DNA of 64,000 nt from Paraburkholderia sp. BCC1886 (GTDB lineage: Bacteria; Pseudomonadota; Gammaproteobacteria; Burkholderiales; Burkholderiaceae): positions 62,001 to 126,000 of the forward strand of contig NZ_CAAJGK010000036.1 of NCBI RefSeq assembly GCF_900996245.1, written 5' to 3'. A model generated the notes under the pieces. It was not told where the DNA came from and did not search any database. It was given only the letters and a program-made list of their open reading frames with translations. Below, piece by piece: positions 48,947 through 58,900 of this stretch (position 1 is the stretch's first letter; every line of letters begins with the position of its first letter). Both the position numbers and the translations under genes were made by a program.

Positions 48947-50013
48947 TCGAACGACTTCTCGACGAACCGCATCGCTTCGAATTTTTTCAGGCGGTGCGGA
49001 TTCTGGAAAAGTGGTTCGCGCAACACGCGCCATCTCATCAGGCCCATCAGGCACGTTCCGGCGATGTCGTCGCGCAGCGCATTGCGTTCCGCAACTCGCT
49101 GTCCATGTCGTTTCCGCCAAGTGAATTGCAAAGCGCTCAGTCGTTCGACGAAGCGGGTGTGGCGCTGAACGACAAAGCGCAACGCACGGCGGCGCTCGAA
49201 GACGGCTCGCTCGACAAGGTGCACCTGACGCCGGCCTTCTTCGGCCTGCTTGGCGGACAGGGTGCGTTGCCGTTGCATTACACCGAGCAGATCATCGCGC
49301 GCGAGCAGATCAAACGGGATCGGGCCGCGCGTGAATTCTTCGACGTGTTTTCGAACCGTGCCACCGCGCTGTTCTACGCGGCGTGGAAAAAATACCGTCT
49401 GCCGTTTCACTACGAGACCGATCGCGACGAGCGTTATCTGCCGCTGCTGCTCGCATTGGCGGGCGTGGCCGACGACGACACGCGCACCAGTCTGCAAAGC
49501 GGTAAGGGCGCGCTGTTCGACGAGGCGATTGCCGGCTATGCGCTGGCTGCGCGGCATCGGCCGGTGTCGGCGGCGTACTTGCAGCGCACGTTGTCGGAGT
49601 ACTTCAAGGTCAAGGTGCGCGTCGAGCAGTTCGTCGGCAAATGGTACGACGTGCCGCGCGATCAACTGACGATGCTCGGCGGCGTCAACGCGACGTTGGG
49701 GGCCACCGCGCTCGCGGGCGAACGGGTATGGCAGCGCGACCTGCGCGCGCGACTCGTGATCGGACCGCTTGACAAAGCCGATTACGAGTCGTTTCTGCCG
49801 GGCGCCGATCACGCCGTGGCGCTCGAACGCATGCTCACGCTGCTGGCGGGCGTCACGCTCGAATACGAGGTCGCGCTGGTGCTGCGTCGCGAGGCAGTGG
49901 GGGCGAGCGTGCTCGGCAATGGCGCGCGCCTCGGCTGGGACGCGTTCCTGTGCACACGCGAGGCCACTGGCGATCGCGCCGATGCGCGCTATGAACTGCA
50001 CGTGATTCATTAA
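48910..50013 (+). CDS. tssG: T6SS baseplate protein TssG
   Basis: 367-residue TssG (VasB family). Start is ATG 48910, inside the tssF 3' end, giving MQTAQRRIDPGVVERLLDEPHRFEFFQAVRIL as in the family; in-frame sequence further upstream belongs to tssF. Conserved segments: FRNSLSMSFPPSEL, HLTPAFFGLLGGQGALPLHYTE, and the C-terminal LGWDAFL. Partner of TssF and TssK. tssH follows after 35 bp. Confidence 0.95.
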   Translation: MQTAQRRIDPGVVERLLDEPHRFEFFQAVRILEKWFAQHAPSHQAHQARSGDVVAQRIAFRNSLSMSFPPSELQSAQSFDEAGVALNDKAQRTAALEDGSLDKVHLTPAFFGLLGGQGALPLHYTEQIIAREQIKRDRAAREFFDVFSNRATALFYAAWKKYRLPFHYETDRDERYLPLLLALAGVADDDTRTSLQSGKGALFDEAIAGYALAARHRPVSAAYLQRTLSEYFKVKVRVEQFVGKWYDVPRDQLTMLGGVNATLGATALAGERVWQRDLRARLVIGPLDKADYESFLPGADHAVALERMLTLLAGVTLEYEVALVLRREAVGASVLGNGARLGWDAFLCTREATGDRADARYELHVIH

Positions 50014-50048
50014 CCCAGACCACAGAACAACGAACCGGACCGCACGAC

Positions 50049-52727
50049 ATGAGTACGTCGCTCAACACCCTGATCGCGAAACTGAATCCGACCTGCCGGC
50101 AGGCGGCCTTGCTGGCGGCGAACAACTGTCTCGCCCGCGGTCACTACGAGGTCGACCTCGAACATCTGCTGCTCGCCTTGCTCGACGAGCGCGCGAGCGA
50201 CGTTTCGCTGGCGCTTCGCGCGAGTCGCATCGACGTGCATGCGTTACGCGCCGATCTCGAACGCGAACTGCAACGGCTGAAAACCGGCAACACGCGCACG
50301 CCCGTGTTCTCGAAGCATCTGATCGAACTGCTCGAACAGGCGTGGCTGATTGCATCGCTCGATTCGCAGATCGGCCAGATCCGCTCCGGGCATCTGTTGC
50401 TGGCGTTGCTCACCGCGCCGGATCTCGCGCAGTTTGCCGAGCGCATGTCGCCGTTGCTGCGCGACGTGCGGGTTACCGACCTGAAACACAAGTTCGACGA
50501 ACTGACCGAGGGATCGCAGGAAGTCGAGCGCAATCCGGATGCACAGAGCGGCGCGGCGGCGGCGAACCCGTCCCGCCCGGAGACGGACGCCATCGCCGGC
50601 GCGCCGTCGAAAACCCCGGCGCTCGACACGTACACCAGCAATCTCACGCAGCGCGCTCGCGACGGCAAGATCGACCCGGTGATCGGCCGCGAGAGCGAGA
50701 TTCGCCAGACCATCGACATCCTGATGCGCCGCCGCCAGAACAATCCGATCATGACGGGCGAAGCGGGCGTCGGTAAAACGGCAGTGGTGGAAGGCCTCGC
50801 GCTGCGTATTGCCGCCGACGACGTGCCCGCGCCGCTCAAGGGCGTCGCGTTGCACGTGCTCGACATGGGACTGTTGCAAGCCGGCGCGAGCGTGAAGGGC
50901 GAATTCGAGAACCGCCTGAAGAACGTGATCGACGAGGTGAAGAAGAGCCCGCATCCGGTCATCCTGTTCATCGACGAAGCGCATACGATCATCGGCGCGG
51001 GCGGTCAGGCGGGGCAGAACGACGCGGCCAATCTGCTCAAGCCCGCGCTCGCGCGCGGCGAGTTGCGCACGATCGCGGCTACCACGTGGAGCGAATACAA
51101 GAAGTACTTCGAGAAAGACGCGGCGCTCGCGCGGCGCTTCCAGGTGGTGAAGATCGAGGAACCCGGCGAAACGCTGGCCGCCGCGATGCTGCGCGGCATG
51201 GCGGCGTTGATGGAAAAGCACTTCAACGTGCGCGTGCTCGACGACGCGATCACCGAGGCGGTCCGTTTGTCGCATCGCTATATTAGCGGGCGGCAACTGC
51301 CCGACAAGGCGATCAGCGTGCTGGATACGGCCTGCGCGAAAGTCGCGCTGGCGCATAGTTCGACGCCCGCGGCGATCGACGATACGAAAAAGCGCCTGGA
51401 GCGCATCGACGCGGAAATCGCCGCACTGGAGCGCGAAACCGCGAGTGGGGCATTGCACGACGAGCGGCTCGCCGCGTTGCGTGAACTGCGCAAGGAAGAC
51501 CTCGAAGACCTCGCCGAAGACGAAGCGCGCTACGACAAGGAGCGCGCCCTGGTGACGGAGATCGTCGGATTGCGCGCGGACATCGACGCCGCGCGCGTGA
51601 GCAGCGCCGACGCGGCAGCCGCCGACAAGGCCGCGCAAGCACGTGAAAAACTGGCCACGCGAGTCGCCGATTTGCAGGCCCTGCAGAACGGCCAGCCAAT
51701 GGTGCCGTTGCAGGTCGACGGCCACGTGGTCGCGGAGATCGTCGCGGCGTGGACTGGCATTCCGCTTGGCCGTATGGTCAAGGATGAAATCCAGACCGTG
51801 CTGAATCTGCAACCGTTGCTGGCCGCGCGGGTGATCGGCCAGGACCATGCGCTGGATGCGATCGCGCAACGCGTGCGCACCGCCAGCGCGAATCTCGAAG
51901 ACCCTGACAAGCCGCGCGGCGTGTTCATGTTCGTCGGGCCGTCGGGCGTCGGCAAGACGGAAACCGCGCTGGCGCTCGCCGACGTGCTGTATGGCGGCGA
52001 ACGCAAGATGGTCACCATCAACATGAGCGAGTATCAGGAAGCCCACAGCGTGTCGGGCCTGAAAGGCTCGCCGCCCGGTTATGTCGGTTACGGCGAAGGC
52101 GGCGTGCTGACCGAAGCGGTGCGCCGTAATCCGTATTCGGTGGTGCTGCTCGACGAAGTGGAGAAAGCGCACCCGGACGTGCTGGAAATGTTCTTTCAGG
52201 TGTTCGACAAGGGCACGATGGACGACGCCGAAGGTCGCGAGATCGACTTCCGCAATACGCTCATCATTCTCACGTCCAACGTCGGCTCGCAGGCCGTGAT
52301 GCAGGCGTGTCTGAACAAAAGTGCCGAAGCGTTGCCGGATGCGGACGAACTCGCCGAGACGTTGCGGCCGCAACTCTACAAGGCATTCAAGCCGGCATTT
52401 CTGGGCCGCATGAAAGTCGTGCCGTACTACCCGATTAGCGACGACGTGCTCGCCGAGATCATCGAACTGAAGCTCGAACGGATTCGCCGCCGCATCGAAG
52501 CGAATCACAAGGCGGCGTTCGAATGGGACGAGTCGCTGGTCGAGGCGGTGCTCGCGCGTTGCACCGAGGTGGATTCCGGCGCGCGCAATGTCGACCACAT
52601 CCTGAACGGTACGTTGCTCCCGGAAGTCGCGCAGCAGGTGCTGGAGCGCATGGCGAACGGCGCCGCGCTCGCGCGGATTAGCGTGAGCGCGAGCGAAGCG
52701 GGCGAGTTCGACTACACGGTCGTATGA
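50049..52727 (+). CDS. tssH: T6SS sheath-disassembly ATPase TssH (ClpV)
   Basis: 892-residue AAA+ unfoldase that recycles the contracted TssBC sheath. It has a Clp N-domain (about 10-150), first Walker A GEAGVGKTAV at about 237 and Walker B FIDEAHT, a coiled middle domain (about 440-560) and second Walker A GPSGVGKTET near 630 with VLLDEVEKAHPD. The long spacer and low-complexity linker around 170-200 are ClpV-like, unlike ClpB. Transcribed between tssG and tssA. Confidence 0.97.
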   Translation: MSTSLNTLIAKLNPTCRQAALLAANNCLARGHYEVDLEHLLLALLDERASDVSLALRASRIDVHALRADLERELQRLKTGNTRTPVFSKHLIELLEQAWLIASLDSQIGQIRSGHLLLALLTAPDLAQFAERMSPLLRDVRVTDLKHKFDELTEGSQEVERNPDAQSGAAAANPSRPETDAIAGAPSKTPALDTYTSNLTQRARDGKIDPVIGRESEIRQTIDILMRRRQNNPIMTGEAGVGKTAVVEGLALRIAADDVPAPLKGVALHVLDMGLLQAGASVKGEFENRLKNVIDEVKKSPHPVILFIDEAHTIIGAGGQAGQNDAANLLKPALARGELRTIAATTWSEYKKYFEKDAALARRFQVVKIEEPGETLAAAMLRGMAALMEKHFNVRVLDDAITEAVRLSHRYISGRQLPDKAISVLDTACAKVALAHSSTPAAIDDTKKRLERIDAEIAALERETASGALHDERLAALRELRKEDLEDLAEDEARYDKERALVTEIVGLRADIDAARVSSADAAAADKAAQAREKLATRVADLQALQNGQPMVPLQVDGHVVAEIVAAWTGIPLGRMVKDEIQTVLNLQPLLAARVIGQDHALDAIAQRVRTASANLEDPDKPRGVFMFVGPSGVGKTETALALADVLYGGERKMVTINMSEYQEAHSVSGLKGSPPGYVGYGEGGVLTEAVRRNPYSVVLLDEVEKAHPDVLEMFFQVFDKGTMDDAEGREIDFRNTLIILTSNVGSQAVMQACLNKSAEALPDADELAETLRPQLYKAFKPAFLGRMKVVPYYPISDDVLAEIIELKLERIRRRIEANHKAAFEWDESLVEAVLARCTEVDSGARNVDHILNGTLLPEVAQQVLERMANGAALARISVSASEAGEFDYTVV

Positions 52728-52798
52728 GACACGCGAACATGCCCGGGTGCCTTGTCGATCCGTTCCACGTTTCCACTTGAAGAAGATTGCCAGCCGTC

Positions 52799-53935
52799 AT
52801 GCCTATTAATCTGAACGCGCTATTGGCGCCTGTCAGCGATACGTCGCCCTGCGGCGACGACCAGCTGTTTTCCGCCGATTTCGATGCGATCCAGCACGCT
52901 CGCCGTTTCGAAGACCCGTCGCTCGATCAGGGAGAATGGGTGACGGACATCAAGGAGGCCGACTGGCCGTTTGTGGTGGAGCGTGCCACCAGCCTGCTGC
53001 AAACGCAGACCAAAGATTTGCGTCTCGCCGTCTGGCTGACGGAAGCGCTGGCCATCGAGGACGGCGTGACCGGCCTCACGCAAGGCTATGCGTTGCTGAC
53101 GGCGCTGTGCGAAACCTGGTGGGATCACGTGCATCCGCTGCTCGAAGGGGACGACGCCGAGTACCGGCTCGGCAACGTCGGCTGGCTGGTGGGGCGCAGC
53201 GGCGAACTGCTGCGTGCGATGCCGCTGACTTCCGCGCAGGGTCAGAGCTACACCACCGTCGACTGGGATGTCGCCACGCACGTCGCGCAAGCCATCAGGC
53301 GCGACCCCGATCACGCGGACGATATTGCGCGCGGCAAGCCGTCCATCGAGCAGATCGAGGCATCCCGGCGCGCGACGCCCGCGCCGTTCTATACGACCTT
53401 GCTGGCCGATCTGAAAGCATTCGAAGCCGCGATGCTCGCACTCGAACGCGAACTGGACCGGCGTGCCGGCGACGTCGCGCCGAGTTTCCGGCAAGTGAAA
53501 GATGCGTACGGCAGCGTGTTCCGGCTGGCCGAGCGCTTTGCGCGCGAACAGGGCGTGAGTGCGGAGCCGGCGCCGCACGCTGCGGGTTCCGATATCGGCG
53601 ACCGCGAGCCTCGCGCGCTACCCGAGCGCACCGAGCCCACCTTCAAGACCGCTTCGCGTGACGAGGATGCCGTGCCGCCGACCCTGCCCATTGCGAACAG
53701 TCCGAGCCCGATCGCCGGCATTCAAAGCCGCGCGCATGCCGTCGCGCAATTGCGTGCGGTCGCAACGTTCTTCCGCCACACCGAGCCGCACAATCCGGCC
53801 GCGTATCTCGCGGACAAGGCGGCGGAGTGTGCGGATATGCCCTTGCATGAGTGGCTTTCGTCGGTGGTGAAGGACGACGGTTCGCTCGCGCATATCCGCG
53901 AGCTGCTCGGCGTCAAACCGGAAGAAAACAGCTAG
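52799..53935 (+). CDS. tssA: T6SS baseplate/sheath cap protein TssA
   Basis: 378-residue TssA with the ImpA N-terminal domain (PINLNALLAPVSDTSPCGDDQLFSADFDAIQ, later LAVWLTEALAIEDGVTGLTQGY and TWWDHVHPLLEGDDAEYRLG) and a C-terminal domain (VAQLRAVATFFRHTEPHNPAAYL, ADMPLHEWL). Start ATG 52799 with GAAGAAGA about 13 nt upstream; a TTG at 52787 is possible. The stop is only 2 bp from the convergent tagN stop. Confidence 0.93.
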   Translation: MPINLNALLAPVSDTSPCGDDQLFSADFDAIQHARRFEDPSLDQGEWVTDIKEADWPFVVERATSLLQTQTKDLRLAVWLTEALAIEDGVTGLTQGYALLTALCETWWDHVHPLLEGDDAEYRLGNVGWLVGRSGELLRAMPLTSAQGQSYTTVDWDVATHVAQAIRRDPDHADDIARGKPSIEQIEASRRATPAPFYTTLLADLKAFEAAMLALERELDRRAGDVAPSFRQVKDAYGSVFRLAERFAREQGVSAEPAPHAAGSDIGDREPRALPERTEPTFKTASRDEDAVPPTLPIANSPSPIAGIQSRAHAVAQLRAVATFFRHTEPHNPAAYLADKAAECADMPLHEWLSSVVKDDGSLAHIRELLGVKPEENS

Positions 53936-53937
53936 TT

Positions 53938-54906
53938 TCAGGACCCCGCGCGAAACTCGATACGACGGTTGCGTGCGCGGCCGTCGTTCGTATCGTTCGA
54001 TGCGATCGGCTGGTCGGGACCGACGCCGGTGGTCGTCATCTGCTCGGGCGCGATGCCCTTGGCGACCAGGTAACCCTTTACGGCATCGGCGCGCGCCTGG
54101 CTCAGCGCGACATTCGACGTGCGATTGCCGGCGTTGTCGGTGTGTCCGATGATCGCGACCGTCTTCGTCTGCATCTTCGACAGCACGGCCGCCATCTGAT
54201 CCAGAATCGCGCGGCCTTGCGGCGTGAGCGTCGCACTGCCGATTTCGAATTCGATCGTACGGTTGGCGAGCGTCTGGTCGAGCAGCCCCTGTTCCGACGC
54301 GCTGACGCGCAAACCGTTCTTGATCGTGTAGGTCGGGTTGAGTGCGTTGGCCATGTCGCTCGCGAGTTGCTGACGCTGCGATTCGTTGTGCACTTCGCCC
54401 TTCACGTCGATCTGCGTCCCGTCGATCGCCAGCTGGCCTTTATGAATCTGCTTCAATTGCGGGCCGATCAGCTTCTGCACGTTGGCCGACCAGTTCGGCG
54501 GCGTGGCCACGTCCGCGACCTCGATCTGGTCCACGACGCTGGCTGCACCGTACGTGTCGCGCAGACGGCCGAGCACGGCCGCCTTGGTCGCTTCATCCGG
54601 CACCTTGCCGCCGACCACGACCTGGCCCGGCGTGGCGCTGACCGGCGGTGGCGCCGCGCTAACCGCGCCGGTGCCCACGCCGGTGCCCACGCCGGTCGTG
54701 CCGCCCGGAAGTCCGGCTGTGGTGACTGCGGGACCTGCTGTTCCTGCATTGGCTGGCGAGGTCGACGGTAGCGCTGTCGTGCGGATCGAACTGCCGCTCG
54801 TGTCGACCGGCGTGACGCGCGCCGGGCCGTCGTTATCGGCGTGCGCGAATGCACTGAGCAACAGTCCCGCTAATAGCGCGGTCGTGCGGGTGTGTCGGTT
54901 CGGCAT
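53938..54906 (-). CDS. tagN: OmpA/MotB-family peptidoglycan-binding T6SS accessory protein
   Basis: 322-residue periplasmic protein with a signal peptide (TTALLAGLLLSAFA) starting from ATG 54906. After a Pro/Gly/Thr-rich linker (repeated GVGTG) and a BON-like region, the OmpA domain has TIEFEIGSATLTPQGRAILDQ and IIGHTDNAGNRTSNVALSQARADAVKGYL, including the peptidoglycan-binding Asp and Arg. It probably anchors the membrane complex to the wall. Named tagN by position and domain; the symbol is tentative. Transcribed after tagF with a 4-bp gap. Confidence 0.85.
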   Translation of the reverse strand: MPNRHTRTTALLAGLLLSAFAHADNDGPARVTPVDTSGSSIRTTALPSTSPANAGTAGPAVTTAGLPGGTTGVGTGVGTGAVSAAPPPVSATPGQVVVGGKVPDEATKAAVLGRLRDTYGAASVVDQIEVADVATPPNWSANVQKLIGPQLKQIHKGQLAIDGTQIDVKGEVHNESQRQQLASDMANALNPTYTIKNGLRVSASEQGLLDQTLANRTIEFEIGSATLTPQGRAILDQMAAVLSKMQTKTVAIIGHTDNAGNRTSNVALSQARADAVKGYLVAKGIAPEQMTTTGVGPDQPIASNDTNDGRARNRRIEFRAGS

Positions 54907-54910
54907 CGCG

Positions 54911-55903
54911 TCACGCTCCCGTAAAGGCTTCGCGGAACGTGTCGATGCTGACGCGCAGCGACAGTTGCGGTTGGTCGAGATAACTGACGAGCTTGCTGAT
55001 GCCATGGTCGTTCTGTGCGTGTTCGTCGATCCACTCGGGGTCGTCGATATCGATGTTGTGCGCCGCGTACGCCTGCGGGTCCACCACGCTATGCAGGGTC
55101 TTCGCCGACGCGCCGTTGAACCCGATCACGAGCCGCTCGCGCTCGGCAATCGTGCCGATGAAAATCGCCAGTTCGAAATCCGCCTGGGAAACGAACGGCG
55201 CGATCAGTTCGAGCCAGAATGCGGCGACCAGTGTGCGGTAGAACGGATCGTTCGGCAGCGGCAGCGTGAGCCCGCGTTCGAGATGCGACGAGCCGCTCTG
55301 CATGACTGGCCGCAGCAGCGAACCGAGCGCCAGCATCGCCCCGCGCAAACGCACGGGATGACCGCTCGCGAGCAGCATCTGTTCGAGACCGGCGAGCGTC
55401 TGGTGTTCGACGAAATCGTTGAACGTGCCGTCGTGCGGATTGCCCGGGCCGCCGCCGGTTTCGATCGACACCTGGGTTTCGCCGAGCGCCTGCAACCCGG
55501 CGGCCGCGTCGCCCGGTCCGAGCAACGGCTTCATCTGCGTGGCGACGCGCGCCCATAGACGTGCGAACGCGAGCGGACTGCGCGCGAGAAACGTCAGCGG
55601 CTTTTCCACCTCGAGCGCGGTGGCCGCGAGAAACGGAAAGCGCCGCGACGACTTGTCCTCGCTCGCCACCATGTGGCCGGCAATCGCCAGCTTGCTGCGC
55701 GAGCCGAGGAACGCGAAGTGCATCGGCTTCGCATTGCCGTAGACGATTTTCCAGCGCGGATCTTCGCTGAGCAGTTCCATCGCCTCGGCGACCCAGCGGT
55801 CGAGCGTGGCGAGCAACTGCGGGTTATGGGCGCTCTTCACGAAGTCGCCACGTGACGGAATCTTGCCGAAATAGGCGATCTGCGCCTGCACGGTTTGCGT
55901 CAT
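54911..55903 (-). CDS. tagF: T6SS accessory protein TagF
   Basis: 330 residues. The N-terminal TagF/ImpM domain opens IAYFGKIPSRGDFVKSAHNPQLLATLDRWVAEAM. In Pseudomonas TagF dampens T6SS assembly after translation via the threonine phosphorylation pathway, but no PpkA, PppA or Fha gene is present here. The protein is about 100 residues longer than many TagF proteins, and the extra C-terminal part has no phosphatase motif by eye. Start ATG 55903 overlaps the tssM stop (ATGA). Confidence 0.85.
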   Translation of the reverse strand: MTQTVQAQIAYFGKIPSRGDFVKSAHNPQLLATLDRWVAEAMELLSEDPRWKIVYGNAKPMHFAFLGSRSKLAIAGHMVASEDKSSRRFPFLAATALEVEKPLTFLARSPLAFARLWARVATQMKPLLGPGDAAAGLQALGETQVSIETGGGPGNPHDGTFNDFVEHQTLAGLEQMLLASGHPVRLRGAMLALGSLLRPVMQSGSSHLERGLTLPLPNDPFYRTLVAAFWLELIAPFVSQADFELAIFIGTIAERERLVIGFNGASAKTLHSVVDPQAYAAHNIDIDDPEWIDEHAQNDHGISKLVSYLDQPQLSLRVSIDTFREAFTGA

Positions 55904-58900
55904 TGCGCACCCCCTGGATTCGAAACCGCGGCGGCGGCCGTCGTGGGCCGCGCTGCCTGGGAAGACGGCATGGCGGCCGGCGCCGGTGACGCCGATGCCG
56001 TCGCGTTGATCGAGTTGGCCGCCGCGCTCACATCCGCGACCGACGAGGGCAATTGCAGACCGCGCAGGCTCTGCTGTTGCGGCGCATCGCCACCGCTGCC
56101 GCCCGCGGCCGCGGCGCCCCCTTGCGACGTGCTGATGATGCGCATGCTCACGGCCACCGTCACGTTGCCTTGCGTCCACGTGAGGTCGAAGGTGCCGTCC
56201 GGCCGGCGCTTGCGTTGCGCCGAGTTGATCAGCTTCTCCAGACCGTAGCGGCCCGGTTCGTTGACCAGTTGCAGCGTACGGCCGTCGAAGGTCACGGCGT
56301 TCAGCGTCGCGCCCGGCGAGCCCGACGGATTCGGCCACACGAAGTTGGTCCACTGCGGCGGCGTATTGCGATAACGCATCTGCTGGCCGTCGATCGCGAG
56401 CGTGTACTCCGTGGTGCCGCTGCTCGGTTGCGGCAGGATCTGGAACACGGTCTGCGGTTCGGCCGCGCCTCCCCCCGACGCGCTTGCCGCACCGCCGGCA
56501 AGCGGCGCCACCCAGCGCGCGAAGCCGCTGGTGAAGCCAGGCGTCAGTGCGAGCCCCATGTCGCCCCACGTGCGAGCGGTGAGCGTGTCGCCACGGCGCA
56601 CCGCGAGCGGCCCGAGCGTGGTGCCGACGAATTTGGCGATCGAACCATCCGGGCCGAACACCTGCGCGATTTCGCCGGCGCCGGCTTCGACCTTTGCGTC
56701 GCCCGCAAACGGATACTTGTTCGCGAGCGAGTTCGAGAAGGTCTGATAGACCTGCGCGTTCCACACCTTGTTGACTTCGACGCTCGCCGGTTGAATGACC
56801 ACCGCGTAAGCCGCCATGAGCGGACGCACCAGCAGCGGACGCAAGGCCTTGCGTTGCGAATCGGTGAGGCCCGTCAGCATCTGTTCGTCGACGAACTTGA
56901 GCGAGTCGGCGAGTTCCGAACCGCTGCCGTCGAGCGTCTGCTGCATCAATTGACGCGCGCCCGGTCCTGGATCGCCCTGATTCCTGATCGTGTTGAAGCG
57001 CGTGCGAACTTTGGAGAGCGTGTCCATATAGCCCTTGAGCATCGAGCCGTTGTCGCCGCTCACGACAATGCGGCCGAGCGCCGAAAATTCCTGTCCGATC
57101 GGACCCATCGGCACTTCGACCGGATTGCCGTTGATGTCGATGTTGGCGTTCAACTGGCCGGTCGGCGCACGCGAGAACCATTGCTTGACCCAACTCGTCA
57201 CGCCGGTCTGCGCGCGTTTCAGGTTCGCGTTGAAGAGCGACGGGTTGTCCCACGAGGTCTGGTCGTACGCGGTTTCGAGCACCTTGCGGATGGGCGAGTC
57301 CTGCGGGTCGCCGAGACGGTTCATCGCGTCCACGGCCTGCGCGAAGCTGCCGAAGTTCTGCACGGCGATGCCTTGCATGAACTTCTGCCAGTGCATCGCG
57401 TACTCGGTCTTGTACATCGTCACCAGCGCTTTCTGGATCTGCTCGGGGCTGCCTTCCAGCGTCAGATCGTCGTGTGCCGACGTGTTGAGCACCCAATCCT
57501 TCGCCTGCAATTCCTTGGTGGCGGCGTCGCGAATCGCGGGCTGCACGTACTGGAACCACGCTTCGCGCGTGAAGGTGCCGGGAATCGCATAGCTGCCGGC
57601 CACCAGCGCGGTATTGTTGTCGCCGACGATGCGCGCGATGGTCATCGGCGCGAAACGGGTCGACGCGCGGGCCTTGATCTCTTCGTAGACACGCTGACGG
57701 GCCGGCATGCCGCGCACCACACGACGCAGATTCTCGCGCGTCTGATCGACGAGGCCGAGGTTCTGGTCGATCATAGGCCAGTCGTCGTCGGACACCCGCG
57801 ACAGGTAGAACGTGATCATGCGTTCGGCGCTGCGGATCATCTCGTCACGAGGCATGTTGCCGCGATTGGTTTCGAGCCAGCCGCGCCAGAAACGCGCGAT
57901 CTGATCGGTCAGATGCGCGGTTTCGACATGACGCTTGTCGCTGAGCATCAGGTAGGTTTTCAGCGCGTTGTACGCGTCTTCCACGTTGGTGGGCGACGCG
58001 TCGCTGTACAGGCCGCCTTGATTGCCTGATGAGTTGGCCGGGGCCGTCATTGCCGAATGCGCGGAGACCGGAATCGCCGCGGCGTCCGGCGTGTGATTCA
58101 AGGGGGCGAGCTGGTCGGGATGTGCGTCGACGTCTTTCAGGAACGACGCCAGATTCTGCGAAACCGGATCGAGCAGAATCTGGCGCACGCCGTTGTAGTA
58201 CTCCGTGAGCAGATGCTGTTCGAGCCGGTCGCCCTGATAGAGGCCGAGCGACACCGCGAGCGGCTTGTCGCGGCGGAACTGTTCGAGCTGGTCGATCCGG
58301 TCTTCGAGTATGTCCATGGCCTGCAAACGCGATTGCAGGTCGTTGCGGTTCTGCTGCAGGCGCACGACGTTGTCGAGGTCGGCTTTGACGTTGTCGGCAA
58401 GTTGCTGGTTGCCGATGGTCGACCAGGTCCAGCCGCCGAGCGCCAGCGCGAGTATTGCGACGAAACCGAAGAAAGTCGCATAACGCATCCGCGTTTTGGC
58501 GGGGCTCGCGAACTGGCGCACCGTTTGACGGTCGGCGAAGATCACCTTGGAAAACAGGTCGCGCAGAAAGAAGCCGTTCTTCGAGAAGGCGCTGTGCGGC
58601 TTGGGTAAGCTGTCCGCGCTCAGGTTGAAGCGGTTGGCGATACGCGTGGCGGCCGCGCTGCTGGTTTCGCCTTCCTGCAACGCGCTCGTGAAGTAGAAGC
58701 CGCGAAAGATCGGCTTGTACTGGAACGGGTTGGTCTCGAACAGCGTCGCGAGAAACGCCCGCAACGCAGGCTTGATGGTCGAGAATTCGAGCGGGAAACT
58801 GAGTTGGCCCGGCGAGAGCTTGTTGCCGCGACTAATCGACATCTGCGCGACGCTGATCTCCTTGAGGCCGTCGTAGAGTTCTTCGAAGTGCTCGTCGAAC

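Noticed and set aside
50244..52598. 784-codon minus-strand open frame
   Set aside because: Antisense to tssH, low complexity and no motif.
54911..57559. Extended 882-residue reading of tagF
   Set aside because: The extra N-terminal part lies inside the tssM gene in another frame; TagF begins at 55903 with the conserved IAYFGKIPSRGDF.
56053..58029. 658-codon plus-strand open frame
   Set aside because: Antisense to tssM, Arg/His-rich with no motif.
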